A DNA stretch of 33,559 nt, taken from NCBI GenBank assembly GCA_903863885.1, contig CAIPEB010000040.1, forward strand, positions 1-33,559, written 5' to 3'. The DNA comes from an uncultured Planctomycetaceae bacterium. GTDB taxonomy: Bacteria > Planctomycetota > Planctomycetia > Pirellulales > Pirellulaceae. Under the pieces are notes generated by a model, which was given only the letters and a program-made list of their open reading frames with translations, was not told where the DNA came from and ran no database searches. Positions 17,385 to 24,824 of the stretch are shown in pieces. Each line of letters begins with the position of its first letter. Positions within the stretch are counted from its first letter, which is position 1. A program made the translations under genes and the position numbers.

Positions 17385-17756
17385 TCACCGGCTTAGAGCT
17401 TCTGCAAAAGCCAGAGTGTACCCGTCGGGATCGCGTATTCCGAATTCTCGCTGGCCGTAATCCATGACTTCAAGCGGCCAGACAACCTCGACCTTGTTCT
17501 TCACTCGATGGAAGAACTCCTCGACGCCGGTCATGTCGAAGTAGAGCGTGCCGGTGAAATGCGGCGTGTCGCCGAGATGCGAACCGGTCGAAAGCAGCAG
17601 ATTGGCGGCACCGGCCTCGAGCATCGCATTCTCGCCGCCGCCGTCATTCGGTTCGTGCCAGCGCAGCGAAAATCCAAGAACCTGCGTGTAGAAATCGATC
17701 GCCCGCTGCAGGCTGCTGACCTTGAGCGCCGGGAGGATTCGCTGGAATTCTGGCAT
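17385..17756 (-). CDS. VOC (glyoxalase/bleomycin-resistance) family protein
   Basis: The 123-residue protein has the typical vicinal-oxygen-chelate pattern: LKVSSLQRAIDFYTQVLGFSLRWHE near the start, a middle strand pair NLLLSTGSHLGD and TGTLYFDM, and the ending REFGIRDPDGYTLAFAE. Family members bind metals or small ligands and act as lyases, dioxygenases or resistance proteins; the substrate is unknown. ATG 17756 is preceded by AGGTGA about 6 nt upstream and gives a normal family length, so the longer frame to 17807 is not used. It would be cytoplasmic. It is transcribed ahead of the beta-propeller gene with a 24-nt gap. Confidence 0.88.
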   Translation of the reverse strand: MPEFQRILPALKVSSLQRAIDFYTQVLGFSLRWHEPNDGGGENAMLEAGAANLLLSTGSHLGDTPHFTGTLYFDMTGVEEFFHRVKNKVEVVWPLEVMDYGQREFGIRDPDGYTLAFAEALSR

Positions 17757-18117
17757 TGCTTCACCTGAGAGAAGCCGCGAGGAGTCCGGAGGGAGACAAA
17801 CATCCATCGGACTTCTGGCGACCGGCGAATTATTACGAAGTTTTCACGGGGAATCAGGGCTTATAGGCCGGGAAGTCGATGAATCCCTTCGCGCCTGTGG
17901 GCATGTACCAAATCGAAAAACGTGATTTCCGATTGTGGAAACAAATCGTCAGACCGACAACCTGCATTCGAGTGTCAATCCTGTCGGCGAAGGCTCTTTG
18001 TGTCAACTCCGTTGCAACCTCCTGGTGATGCGTGGCATTGCATACAGGGCGGTGATGCAACGACAATCGCAGCAGCATGAGAGGGCAGGACCGGATTGAA
18101 TGCGTCGAGGCGTACCA
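17757..18117. other. Gene-free divergent gap
   Basis: This gap separates the VOC gene from the PH-domain gene and should hold both promoters. A 74-codon minus-strand frame (17854-18078) ends with IWYMPTGAKGFIDFPAYKP, which is oddly protein-like, but it lacks a ribosome binding site and no family is recognised. No strong hairpin or terminator was seen. Confidence 0.4.
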
Positions 18118-18579
18118 ATGGACCGTGTTTACCGTTCCAAGGTTGATTGGTGGATGTGGGTTGTCGTCGGAATCGGCGCGGTCGCAATCTTTGCCAGTTC
18201 CGTGTCACTGCTGGTGATGCCGCCGCAGGACGGGTTTCCAACGGTCTGGGTGGCGCTTGCCCAGTTGCTGCTGGCGGTTTTCATGGCATGGATTGTGTTT
18301 TCGGTTACTTACGCCATCAACTCGGCGGCGCTGGTCGTGCGGGCCGCGTTCTTTCGCTGGCACATTCCACTGGACCGGATCACCGAAGTCAACCCGACAC
18401 GCAATCCTTTAAGCTCCCCCGCGTTGTCGCTGGATCGTCTTCGAATCAACTACCGGCTGATCAGCGGCAAGGCTCGCTGGGTCATGATTTCGCCGAGAGA
18501 AAGAGAGGCATTTCTCGACGATCTTGCCCAAGCGGCTCAGCTTGAACGCGTCGAGAATCGGCTCGTGCGGAGGGCTTAG
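18118..18579 (+). CDS. Small membrane protein with PH-like domain
   Basis: This 153-residue protein has two membrane segments (about residues 12-32 and 42-65) followed by a cytoplasmic beta-rich part containing FFRWHIPLDRITEVNPTRNP and LSLDRLRINYRLISGKARWV. That pattern (two helices, then a strand-rich PH-like domain in which LDRI and SLDRL precede beta-strands) fits bacterial PH-domain membrane proteins. The role is unknown. ATG 18118 is chosen over 18100 because GAGG at 18107-18110 lies 7 nt upstream. It stands alone between convergent and divergent neighbours. Confidence 0.7.
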   Translation: MDRVYRSKVDWWMWVVVGIGAVAIFASSVSLLVMPPQDGFPTVWVALAQLLLAVFMAWIVFSVTYAINSAALVVRAAFFRWHIPLDRITEVNPTRNPLSSPALSLDRLRINYRLISGKARWVMISPREREAFLDDLAQAAQLERVENRLVRRA

Positions 18580-18746
18580 GCAGAACGAAAGAACAACCTA
18601 TACAATTCGCCGGTTGCTTTTGAGCGAGCGATGCGAAAGAAATCCATGTGATCGGCCAGCCCTGGAAGTTCGTCGTCGATGAATTGCAGTGTCCTATCTG
18701 GCTCTGCCAATGGAAACGGCGATCACACCCTTGCCTGCCGTTTTGC

Positions 18747-18771
18747 GTGCCACTGGCACAGCCAGTGCCAC
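18747..18771. repeat. Perfect 11-bp inverted repeat, REP-like
   Basis: GTGCCACTGGC at 18747-18757 is followed by ACA and its exact reverse complement at 18761-18771. There is no T-run, so it is not a standard intrinsic terminator, although it lies between two convergent gene ends. It resembles short palindromic repeats of intergenic DNA. Confidence 0.6.
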
Positions 18772-18837
18772 ACAAACGAATTGGTCAACTTATTCTTTCG
18801 CTCTGCCTCAGGTACGCCGGAACGCGGATCGCACGGT

Positions 18838-18871
18838 AAGGAGGCCACGGATTCTCGCGGACTAACACTGA
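18838..18871 (-). repeat. 34-nt TCCGTG-type dispersed repeat, copy 3
   Basis: Read on the minus strand the block contains TGTTAGTCCGCGAGAATCCG followed by TGGCCTCCTT. It aligns with the other copies from its fifth base on, while its first four bases diverge. Confidence 0.45.
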
Positions 18872-18890
18872 AGAAACAAAGCGGCCGGAA

Positions 18891-19568
18891 TTACCCGCCG
18901 CAACTGCCGCATGCTCTGCCTTCATTGGGGCCGCAAGGCCGGCCGCTCCGGGTATTGCGGTAGTACTCGCAGCGGGCGTTGTGCCGCACGTTCGACGATG
19001 TGTTGAGCCAGTATGTTCCGGTTGTCGCGGCCGGTTTGTCGGAAGCGGCGGTGTGCGGTGGATTCTGGCGGGCCCGGTATTCCCAGGGTGCGAGCGGGTT
19101 CGGATCTGCCCAGAGTCCGATGCGTGCAGCGCGGGCCGACACTTCGAGTTGCGCCAGTTGCTCGTCGCTGCTGTATTTCTTGTAGTGCCAGGCCCAGCCT
19201 TCGGCCACCATGCGGGCGTTCGCGTTCACGCCTTCCACAAAAACGAAACCGAGCGTCCTCCCGTACTTGTCCTCGCCTGTTGATCGGATCGTAACTGTCT
19301 TTCCGGCGACAAGCGTCTCCAGAGCGCGCTTTGATCGGGCAGAGAACGATTGACCGTCTTCGGGAGCATCGATTCCCTCGAGTCGCACGATCACGGGCGA
19401 CTGGTCTACCAGCACCTTGACAGTGTCGCCATCGGTGACGCGGATTACTTTGCCGCTGAATTCCCTGGCGATCTTGGGCTGGGAAACGGCAAGGCAGAGA
19501 GTGGCGGAAACGCACATCGCGGCGATCGCGATCCACCGGCATCGGTGAAGACGTGCCATCTCGGTCAT
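18891..19568 (-). CDS. Secreted thermonuclease (SNase family) with Cys-rich tail
   Basis: This 225-residue protein belongs to the staphylococcal-nuclease family, which cuts DNA and RNA with calcium. A signal peptide (about 1-29) precedes the nuclease fold. VTDGDTVKV (Asp46), VRLEGIDAPE (Arg62, Asp67, Glu70) and KYGRTLG (Arg104) match the metal and catalytic residues, so it should be active. After a Pro/Ala linker, a C-terminal domain (about 186-225) has GTYWLNTSSNVRHNARC and cysteines 200, 212, 220 and 223, possibly a zinc site; such tails follow other exported nucleases. ATG 19568 overlaps the stop of the GH16 gene in ATGA, which implies translational coupling; ATG 19559 is an alternative. 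Confidence 0.9.
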   Translation of the reverse strand: MTEMARLHRCRWIAIAAMCVSATLCLAVSQPKIAREFSGKVIRVTDGDTVKVLVDQSPVIVRLEGIDAPEDGQSFSARSKRALETLVAGKTVTIRSTGEDKYGRTLGFVFVEGVNANARMVAEGWAWHYKKYSSDEQLAQLEVSARAARIGLWADPNPLAPWEYRARQNPPHTAASDKPAATTGTYWLNTSSNVRHNARCEYYRNTRSGRPCGPNEGRACGSCGG

Positions 19569-20353
19569 GGCGAGTCCGCCAGTTCGTAAACTCGCACGTA
19601 GTCCACGAGGAACTGGTCGGGCAGTTTCGCCTTGCGGATGTCGCCTGCCCATTTGCCGACCTCGTCGCTCAGGAGGATATACGTCGGCACCTGGCAGACT
19701 CCGCCCGCCTTGCTCCGCCAGGTTTCCCTGCCATCGACGAAAAAGACATACTCGTCCGGAGTCCAATGCAGCCCGAAAGCGTGCCATCCCTCCATCAGGT
19801 TCGCGCCCTTGACGACTTTGGTTTCGCTCTTGTGACTTTCACCGTAGCCGTCCCAGTGCAAGGCATGGTTGATTCGTTCGTCCAACCACGGCTTCTCCAT
19901 GATGTCGATTTCGGAGCCGTCCCGACCCTGATCTCCGACCTTGCCGATGCCGTTGCAGGTCAACCAGAACGCGGACCAGTGTCCGGGTTGTTTCTGAAAC
20001 TGAACGCGAGCCACGTAGAAGCCGAAAGCTCGCTCGAATTTGCCTTGTGTTGCGATGCAGCCGTCGATGTATTTGTCGCCGTCGTGGAGTGTCTTCATGA
20101 CGAGGTGCCCCTGGCCGTCCAGGCTGACCGTCCGCCGATCCCACCATCCGTCCTTGCGCTTCCCTTCCTGCCGGTAAATCCACTTGCTCTCGTCGAGCTT
20201 CTCGCCTTCAAATTCGTCGTGCCAGACGATCTTCCAGGTCTTGCCCGGGCTTGCCTGGGGAAGTTGCTCGGATGGCTCGCCGGCGCGAACTGCGATTGCC
20301 AAAGCCGTGAACCCTGCGATCAAATAAAGAGACTGAACCAGGCTGGTGTTCAT
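19565..20353 (-). CDS. Secreted GH16 beta-glucanase-like hydrolase
   Basis: The 262-residue protein has a signal peptide (about 1-25) and a GH16 catalytic domain. KIVWHDEFEGEKLDESKW is the usual start of the domain. GSEIDIMEKPW carries the E-x-D-x2-E site (Glu148 nucleophile, Asp150, Glu153 acid/base), and YVRVYELAD is the usual end. GH16 enzymes cleave beta-1,3/1,4-glucans, agars, carrageenans or similar; the exact substrate cannot be read from the sequence. ATG 20353 has AGGGAGA about 7 nt upstream. Its last four bases (ATGA) are shared with the thermonuclease start, so the two exported hydrolases are made from one message. Confidence 0.92.
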   Translation of the reverse strand: MNTSLVQSLYLIAGFTALAIAVRAGEPSEQLPQASPGKTWKIVWHDEFEGEKLDESKWIYRQEGKRKDGWWDRRTVSLDGQGHLVMKTLHDGDKYIDGCIATQGKFERAFGFYVARVQFQKQPGHWSAFWLTCNGIGKVGDQGRDGSEIDIMEKPWLDERINHALHWDGYGESHKSETKVVKGANLMEGWHAFGLHWTPDEYVFFVDGRETWRSKAGGVCQVPTYILLSDEVGKWAGDIRKAKLPDQFLVDYVRVYELADSP

Positions 20354-20482
20354 GGCATCTCCCTGAGACCTTCGTGACTTGTACCCGCTGAGAGTCGGCG
20401 GCACTGGAGTCCCGGCCGAGCAGCAACCCACCGTCACGGTCGCATTTCGGACAACGCGTGCGATCCGTGGACAGTTTACCAT

Positions 20483-21523
20483 ATGCGTCCAGTGAATGAA
20501 CGCAGGCAGCTCACGCAGGATGTGACCGTTGTGCCGGAACCAACACCTGTCAGCAAGAAGATCGCCGAACTGAATGACTTGAAGACGCGTCCCGATTCGG
20601 ACTCGTTGACCGAAGGTCTGCGCTCTGCCTTGCGAGACCGGTCAAATCGAGTTGTCGCCAGGGCCGCTGAGTTATGCGACGAGTTGCGCAGGTCCGAACT
20701 CGTGGAGGATTTGATCCAGGCATATTCGCGGATGTTCGTCGATCCGCTGAAGAAAGACCCCGGTTGCCTGGCCAAGACATCCATTTCAGCCGCGCTGGTG
20801 AACCTGGATTCGCAAGACATCGAGCCGTATCGGCGGGGGATCATCTACCATCAGTACGAGCCGGTTTGGGGCGGAGAGAAGGACTCGGCCGATCAGCTGC
20901 GCGCCAACTGCGCCATGGGCATGGTGCGCTGCGCCACGGTGATGGAGGCGCTGAACCGGTTTGCAGACCTGCTGGTTGACGCAAGTCCGTTTGCGCGCAT
21001 GGGCGCGGCGCGCGCGATCGCCGCGATGGGGCGGTGGGAGGGCGTGCCGCTGCTTCGCATACGGGTGCGAAGCGGAGAATCGAACGCGGAGGTGATCGGC
21101 GTTTGCTGCGCGTCGCTGCTGGAACTCGCCGCGGATGACAATTGGGAGCTGGTGTCGGTTTTTCTTCACCACGTCAACGACGACGTCCGCATTCAAGTTG
21201 CGCTGGCGGTGGCCGAGTCCCGATTGCCCGGCGCGTTCGCAGCGATTCGCGGCGCATGGCAGGCTGAAGGAGATCCATCGGTGCGAGGCACTCTGCTGAC
21301 ATGCCTTGGACTGCTGCGTTCGAAGGAGAGCCGCGATTTTCTGGTGTCGCTGATTGACGGAGAGGACGAAGCGGCTGCCATCGATGCGATTCGCGCCCTG
21401 GCCCCGTATCGGGTTCTGGACGAACTCGTTCAGCGGATGATACCGGCCGTCACTGCATCAGCCAGTCCGCGATTGCGTCGCGTCTTTGAAGAGGAATTCC
21501 GCGTTGAACTGCGCGGGGAGTAG
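20483..21523 (+). CDS. HEAT-repeat protein
   Basis: The 346-residue protein is built mostly of paired helices with the HEAT pattern: DLLVDASPFARMGAARAIAA, VIGVCCASLLELAADDNWE and HVNDDVRIQVALAVAES are successive units, ending near FEEEFRVELRGE. There is no signal peptide or membrane segment, so it is cytoplasmic. HEAT proteins act as scaffolds or protein-binding modules; no enzymatic motif is visible. A role is not assigned. It starts at ATG 20483 with no strong ribosome binding site and faces away from the GH16 gene across a 129-bp gap. It converges with the GTPase gene. Confidence 0.75.
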   Translation: MRPVNERRQLTQDVTVVPEPTPVSKKIAELNDLKTRPDSDSLTEGLRSALRDRSNRVVARAAELCDELRRSELVEDLIQAYSRMFVDPLKKDPGCLAKTSISAALVNLDSQDIEPYRRGIIYHQYEPVWGGEKDSADQLRANCAMGMVRCATVMEALNRFADLLVDASPFARMGAARAIAAMGRWEGVPLLRIRVRSGESNAEVIGVCCASLLELAADDNWELVSVFLHHVNDDVRIQVALAVAESRLPGAFAAIRGAWQAEGDPSVRGTLLTCLGLLRSKESRDFLVSLIDGEDEAAAIDAIRALAPYRVLDELVQRMIPAVTASASPRLRRVFEEEFRVELRGE

Positions 21524-21613
21524 TTGCCGAGCCGATTGCTGTTGGATGCCGGATGCCAGGTTCGTCTGCCTCCGGACTCCGGACTCAATGAGCACATTGC
21601 GAAGCAGTCGCGT

Positions 21614-22717
21614 CTATCCCGCGTCCGTGATGCGATAGGTCGGATTGGGGCGGCCGGGACGAAAACTCTGCGTCCGCAGGAAATCCGCCGTGGCGTTCAT
21701 TGCGCAGCAGGCGGCCCGAACTCCCGCGGCGACGTGCTCTTCCAGCAGGGCCGGATCGATCGCGACCCGTGCGTTGACGATCACATCGGCCTGATGCGAT
21801 CGGCCGCTGGAGGTGATCGAGACTGCGGGGGGCGTATCGCCGCTGATGAGATTCACGACGCTGAAGTGCCCGTTCCCCTGGGCAAAGGTCTTCAGGTGCG
21901 CCGGTTCCGCACTTGCCGAATTCAGGGATTGTTGCAGACGTTGGACGATCGCGAGCGACAAATCGTCGAGGGAAAACGGGGTCGCGGACGTTACCCGCAG
22001 GCTGCTGTTGAGCCAGCCCAGTTCGGCCTCGCCTTCCGCATACACGTCGTAATCCAGTTCCATCGTGCGCATGCCAAAGTCGCCTCGCTGGTCGAGGAAC
22101 TCCAGCAGCGCGTCGAAGCCCTGCCCCGTCCGCGCGGACACGCGAATGACCGGCACGCCGGGATACTGTTCGTGAAGCAGGCCGGCCAGATCCTCGACCT
22201 CGGCCGGAGCGAGTTCGTCAATTCGATTGACGATGACGAAGTCGGCCTCCTCCAGCTGTTTCTTGAAGATGTAGGCTGCTTTGGGAGAGAACCCCGCGTT
22301 GGGTTCGTTGCGGAGAATGCGGCGTCCGTGGCTCGGCTTGAGGATCACGCCGTACGGAGCCAATTCGAAGCGATCCGGGAACATCTGCCGCAACGGTCGA
22401 AAGACTGTGGCGGCAATATCGGTGCAGCTTCCCACCGGTTCCGCGAAGATCACATCGAGCGACTGTATGGCGGTGAGCTGCTCGACGGCGTCGGTCAATC
22501 CATTGAAGTTGCAGCAGAAGCAGGAGCCCGCCACTTCCTCCACGCCGAATCCGGCGGAACGCAGCGTCTGAGTGTCCACCAGATCGGTTGCCTGGTCGTT
22601 GGTGACGATCCCGATCCTCTGGCCCCGGTCCATGCAGGCTCTGGCCAGGCGCGCGATGGTGGTGGTCTTTCCCGCGCCGAGAAAGCCGCCGATCAGGACA
22701 AAACGAGTACGGGGCAT
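21614..22717 (-). CDS. COG0523/CobW-family GTP-binding metallochaperone
   Basis: The 367-residue P-loop GTPase belongs to the CobW/COG0523 group, which delivers metal ions (zinc, cobalt or others) to client proteins. The Walker A motif GGFLGAGKTT lies at 10-19, followed by a C-x-C-C metal site (CFCC, 66-69), FAEPVGSC near 91, and NRID (164-167) in the position of the G4 NKxD motif. VIRVSARTGQGFDALLEFLD is typical of the G5 region. ATG 22717 has AGAGGG upstream; the frame extending to 23527 overlaps the DUF1801 gene and is not used. The client protein is not known, and no metal transporter or Zur-like gene is nearby. Confidence 0.9.
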   Translation of the reverse strand: MPRTRFVLIGGFLGAGKTTTIARLARACMDRGQRIGIVTNDQATDLVDTQTLRSAGFGVEEVAGSCFCCNFNGLTDAVEQLTAIQSLDVIFAEPVGSCTDIAATVFRPLRQMFPDRFELAPYGVILKPSHGRRILRNEPNAGFSPKAAYIFKKQLEEADFVIVNRIDELAPAEVEDLAGLLHEQYPGVPVIRVSARTGQGFDALLEFLDQRGDFGMRTMELDYDVYAEGEAELGWLNSSLRVTSATPFSLDDLSLAIVQRLQQSLNSASAEPAHLKTFAQGNGHFSVVNLISGDTPPAVSITSSGRSHQADVIVNARVAIDPALLEEHVAAGVRAACCAMNATADFLRTQSFRPGRPNPTYRITDAG

Positions 22718-23065
22718 GGTCCCTCTCCGAACCCACTCCGGATCGTAATTCGAGCGATAAGCAGCCTGACCGCGACGGAGCAGATGCCAATCATCGCTCC
22801 TGGTTCCAGGCCGGCGCATCGGCTTTCGATTGCGAAATGAGCTGCAGGATCGTCGAACAGCCGGACGTCCGCCAGTATCCGGGGCGCTCCCAAAATTGTC
22901 AACTCGCAGGCTGCTGCGCGGTGTGCGACGTTTTCGCCTCGACATACCGAACCTGCGTCGCGACAACGTATATAGTGTGTCGTCGAGAGTCGTTGGATGG
23001 AGCGGCCTTGACGCGGCTTCATTCGTGTCGATGCGTGGCATCTTCTGCCGAGCCGGAGAGAGAAC
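22718..23065. other. Divergent gap with one imperfect palindrome
   Basis: The gap should hold promoters for the GTPase and DUF1801 genes. At 22961-22983 CGACA and TGTCG flank an AT-rich centre (ACGTATATAGTG), which could be an operator or a -10 region. No -35 with good spacing was found. Nothing else was recognised. Confidence 0.35.
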
Positions 23066-23479
23066 ATGGCAAAGCCGCAACCAGTTGAAGGCGTCAGTGG
23101 ATACATCGCCCAGTTCCCGGCCGAAGTTCAGGACGTTCTCGAGAAGGTGCGGGCAACCATCAGGAAGGCCGCTCCGGAGGCCATCGAGACGATCAGCTAC
23201 CGGATGCCGGCATTCAAACTTCACGGCATCCTGGTGTACTTTGCGGCGTGGAAACACCACATCGGGCTTTATCCTCCCGTTTCCGGCGACGAGGCTCTCG
23301 AACAGGCCGCAGCGAAATACGCGGGGCCAAAAGGCAACCTGCAGTTCCCGCTCGACCAGCCGATCCCCTACAGGCTGATCGAGAGGATCATACGGTGGCG
23401 CGTGAAGCAAGACACCGAAAAGGCGGCGGCCAAGCGGGCAAAGAGACGGCAGGCAAAGAAGGGCCGTCAGGTCCGATAA
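23066..23479 (+). CDS. DUF1801 (YdhG/YjhX-like) protein
   Basis: The 137-residue protein matches the DUF1801 family: YIAQFPAEVQDVLEKVRATI near the N-terminus, ISYRMPAFKLHGILVYFAAW in the middle, and LDQPIPYRLIERIIRWRV near the end. Some members have been called iron-chaperone-like, but the function is uncertain. The C-terminal 25 residues are strongly basic (KAAAKRAKRRQAKKG), which may bind nucleic acid. GGAGAG five bases upstream of ATG 23066 sets the start. It is read toward the exonuclease-family gene on the opposite strand, leaving a 34-bp gap. Confidence 0.85.
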   Translation: MAKPQPVEGVSGYIAQFPAEVQDVLEKVRATIRKAAPEAIETISYRMPAFKLHGILVYFAAWKHHIGLYPPVSGDEALEQAAAKYAGPKGNLQFPLDQPIPYRLIERIIRWRVKQDTEKAAAKRAKRRQAKKGRQVR

Positions 23480-23513
23480 ACGAATTGCAGAACTCTGTTG
23501 CCTGCTCTGATTG

Positions 23514-24518
23514 TCACCGCAAGGCAAGATCGGCGATTACGGGGCGGTGATCCGAGCCCATGTCAGCTCCGACGCGGCAACTGATTGCCTGCCAGCGGTC
23601 GGAATAGAGTATGTGGTCGATTCGCGAGCCAAAACGGATGCCGGCCGCGCTGGATACCTTCGAGAGGCCGAACCCCAAGCCGGCCATGGAAAACGCGTTG
23701 TCGTAAATCGACCAGTACCGACGGTAGAGGTGGCTGCCGACCGGCATATTGAAGTCGCCGGCAATGAAATCCGTGCTCGGCATCGATCGCAACCAGCCCG
23801 AGACTTTCCGGCATTCGTGATCCCGAATGTCGATTTCCGCCTCCACGGCGGCTCGCCGCCACGGAGCGATGATCGTGCGGCGGCTGAGGACTTCCGATAT
23901 TCCGTCCCGCGGCGTGCGGAGGTGTACCGTGCACACCCGGATTGGTCCCTGCGGCGTTTCCATGTCGGCGACCAGCGCGTCCACCTGGGGCCAGGGAGTC
24001 GGCGGGTAGTCACGCTGCGTGAATCCAACTTCCCTCAGCGGAAATCGTGACACCAGGGCGAGGTGCTCGCGCTGCAGGACATTCCAGCCCTGCAGACTCT
24101 TGAGCGCATCGTCAGTGTCCTTTTCCTGCAGCACAATGACGTCGGGCTGATATTCTTCAATGAGCATCATGCAAGTGGCCGCGTCCAGATCGGGAGGGCC
24201 CACGTTCAGCGTGAGAACCCGCAGCGACTTGTCGCTCTTTTGAGAATCTGCATTCCAGTGAAGTCGGAAATCGAGTACTCCGAACACGAGCAGCAATGCG
24301 GCGACCGCAAGCGGAAGCAGGAGGATCCGCTGCTGGTAAAAAGCGGCGGGAAACAGCAACAGCAACGGGAACAGGAGCAGGTGCAACGGACCGAACAGAG
24401 CTACAGTGGCCAGCCACCATCGGTCCGCGGCCAGCCACAAAAGCAGAAACAGCACGAAGACCAGCGCCACATAGCCCCAGACTCCTGTGATCGTCGCGAT
24501 TCTCCAGTATCTGTTCAT
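23514..24518 (-). CDS. Membrane-anchored endonuclease/exonuclease/phosphatase protein
   Basis: The 334-residue protein has two or three N-terminal membrane helices (about residues 13-31, 37-57 and 64-82), then an endonuclease/exonuclease/phosphatase domain. LTLNVGPPD (Asn105), VIVLQEKD (Glu132), GDFNMPVGS and GSDHRPV (Asp323, His324) are the standard catalytic and metal-binding positions. The active domain should face the periplasm, as in other membrane-tethered members; it may be a nuclease or a phosphodiesterase of lipid or sugar phosphates. ATG 24518 is chosen because hydrophobic sequence begins there; the open frame reaching 24890 overlaps the sulfatase gene. No clear ribosome binding site is visible. 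Confidence 0.85.
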   Translation of the reverse strand: MNRYWRIATITGVWGYVALVFVLFLLLWLAADRWWLATVALFGPLHLLLFPLLLLFPAAFYQQRILLLPLAVAALLLVFGVLDFRLHWNADSQKSDKSLRVLTLNVGPPDLDAATCMMLIEEYQPDVIVLQEKDTDDALKSLQGWNVLQREHLALVSRFPLREVGFTQRDYPPTPWPQVDALVADMETPQGPIRVCTVHLRTPRDGISEVLSRRTIIAPWRRAAVEAEIDIRDHECRKVSGWLRSMPSTDFIAGDFNMPVGSHLYRRYWSIYDNAFSMAGLGFGLSKVSSAAGIRFGSRIDHILYSDRWQAISCRVGADMGSDHRPVIADLALR

Positions 24519-24824
24519 GTTTGCGGGACAGGCCCTGCTTCGGTTAGCTCTTATGGTGTTTCCCCGGCGCCCGTCCGTGCCCTCTTCTCCTCCAGACTGG
24601 TCACTTCTTCCCACGCGACACAGAGTACACGGAGCCGGTGAACCGGTGCAAGTCGTTGACTCTGTTCCGGGGTACGTCAGCCCGTCTGGATTGCGATTCG
24701 AGATTGAATCGCGCGGACGTTTCCAATCCGTGTAAGTCCGTGCCCGTCCGTGGCCTCTTCTCTCCGCCCGCGCCTCGTTAATAATGTCTAATTCGGATGA
24801 CCATACGATCTGGAGTGGTGACGG
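24519..24824. other. Divergent gap with repeats
   Basis: This gap separates the exonuclease-family and sulfatase genes and should hold both promoters. It contains ACACAGAGTACACGGAG (24618-24634) and a 7-bp hairpin at 24693-24712, then the 34-nt repeat at 24727-24760. No gene was found. Confidence 0.5.
24727..24760 (+). repeat. 34-nt TCCGTG-type dispersed repeat, copy 4
   Basis: The block reads TCCGTGTAAGTCCGTGCCCG followed by TCCGTGGCCTCTTC. It differs from the copy at 16162 at four of 34 positions, and it lies 64 bp ahead of the sulfatase start. Confidence 0.6.

Larger units (their letters stand above)
18580..18890. other. Convergent gap holding two repeats
   Basis: The gap lies between the 3' ends of the PH-domain and thermonuclease genes. 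It contains a perfect 11-bp palindrome (18747-18771) and a 34-nt dispersed repeat (18838-18871). No gene was found. Confidence 0.6.

Noticed and set aside
21524-22840. Long plus-strand open frame opposite the CobW-type GTPase
   Set aside because: The minus strand has Walker A and C-x-C-C motifs; the plus frame is low in recognisable content.
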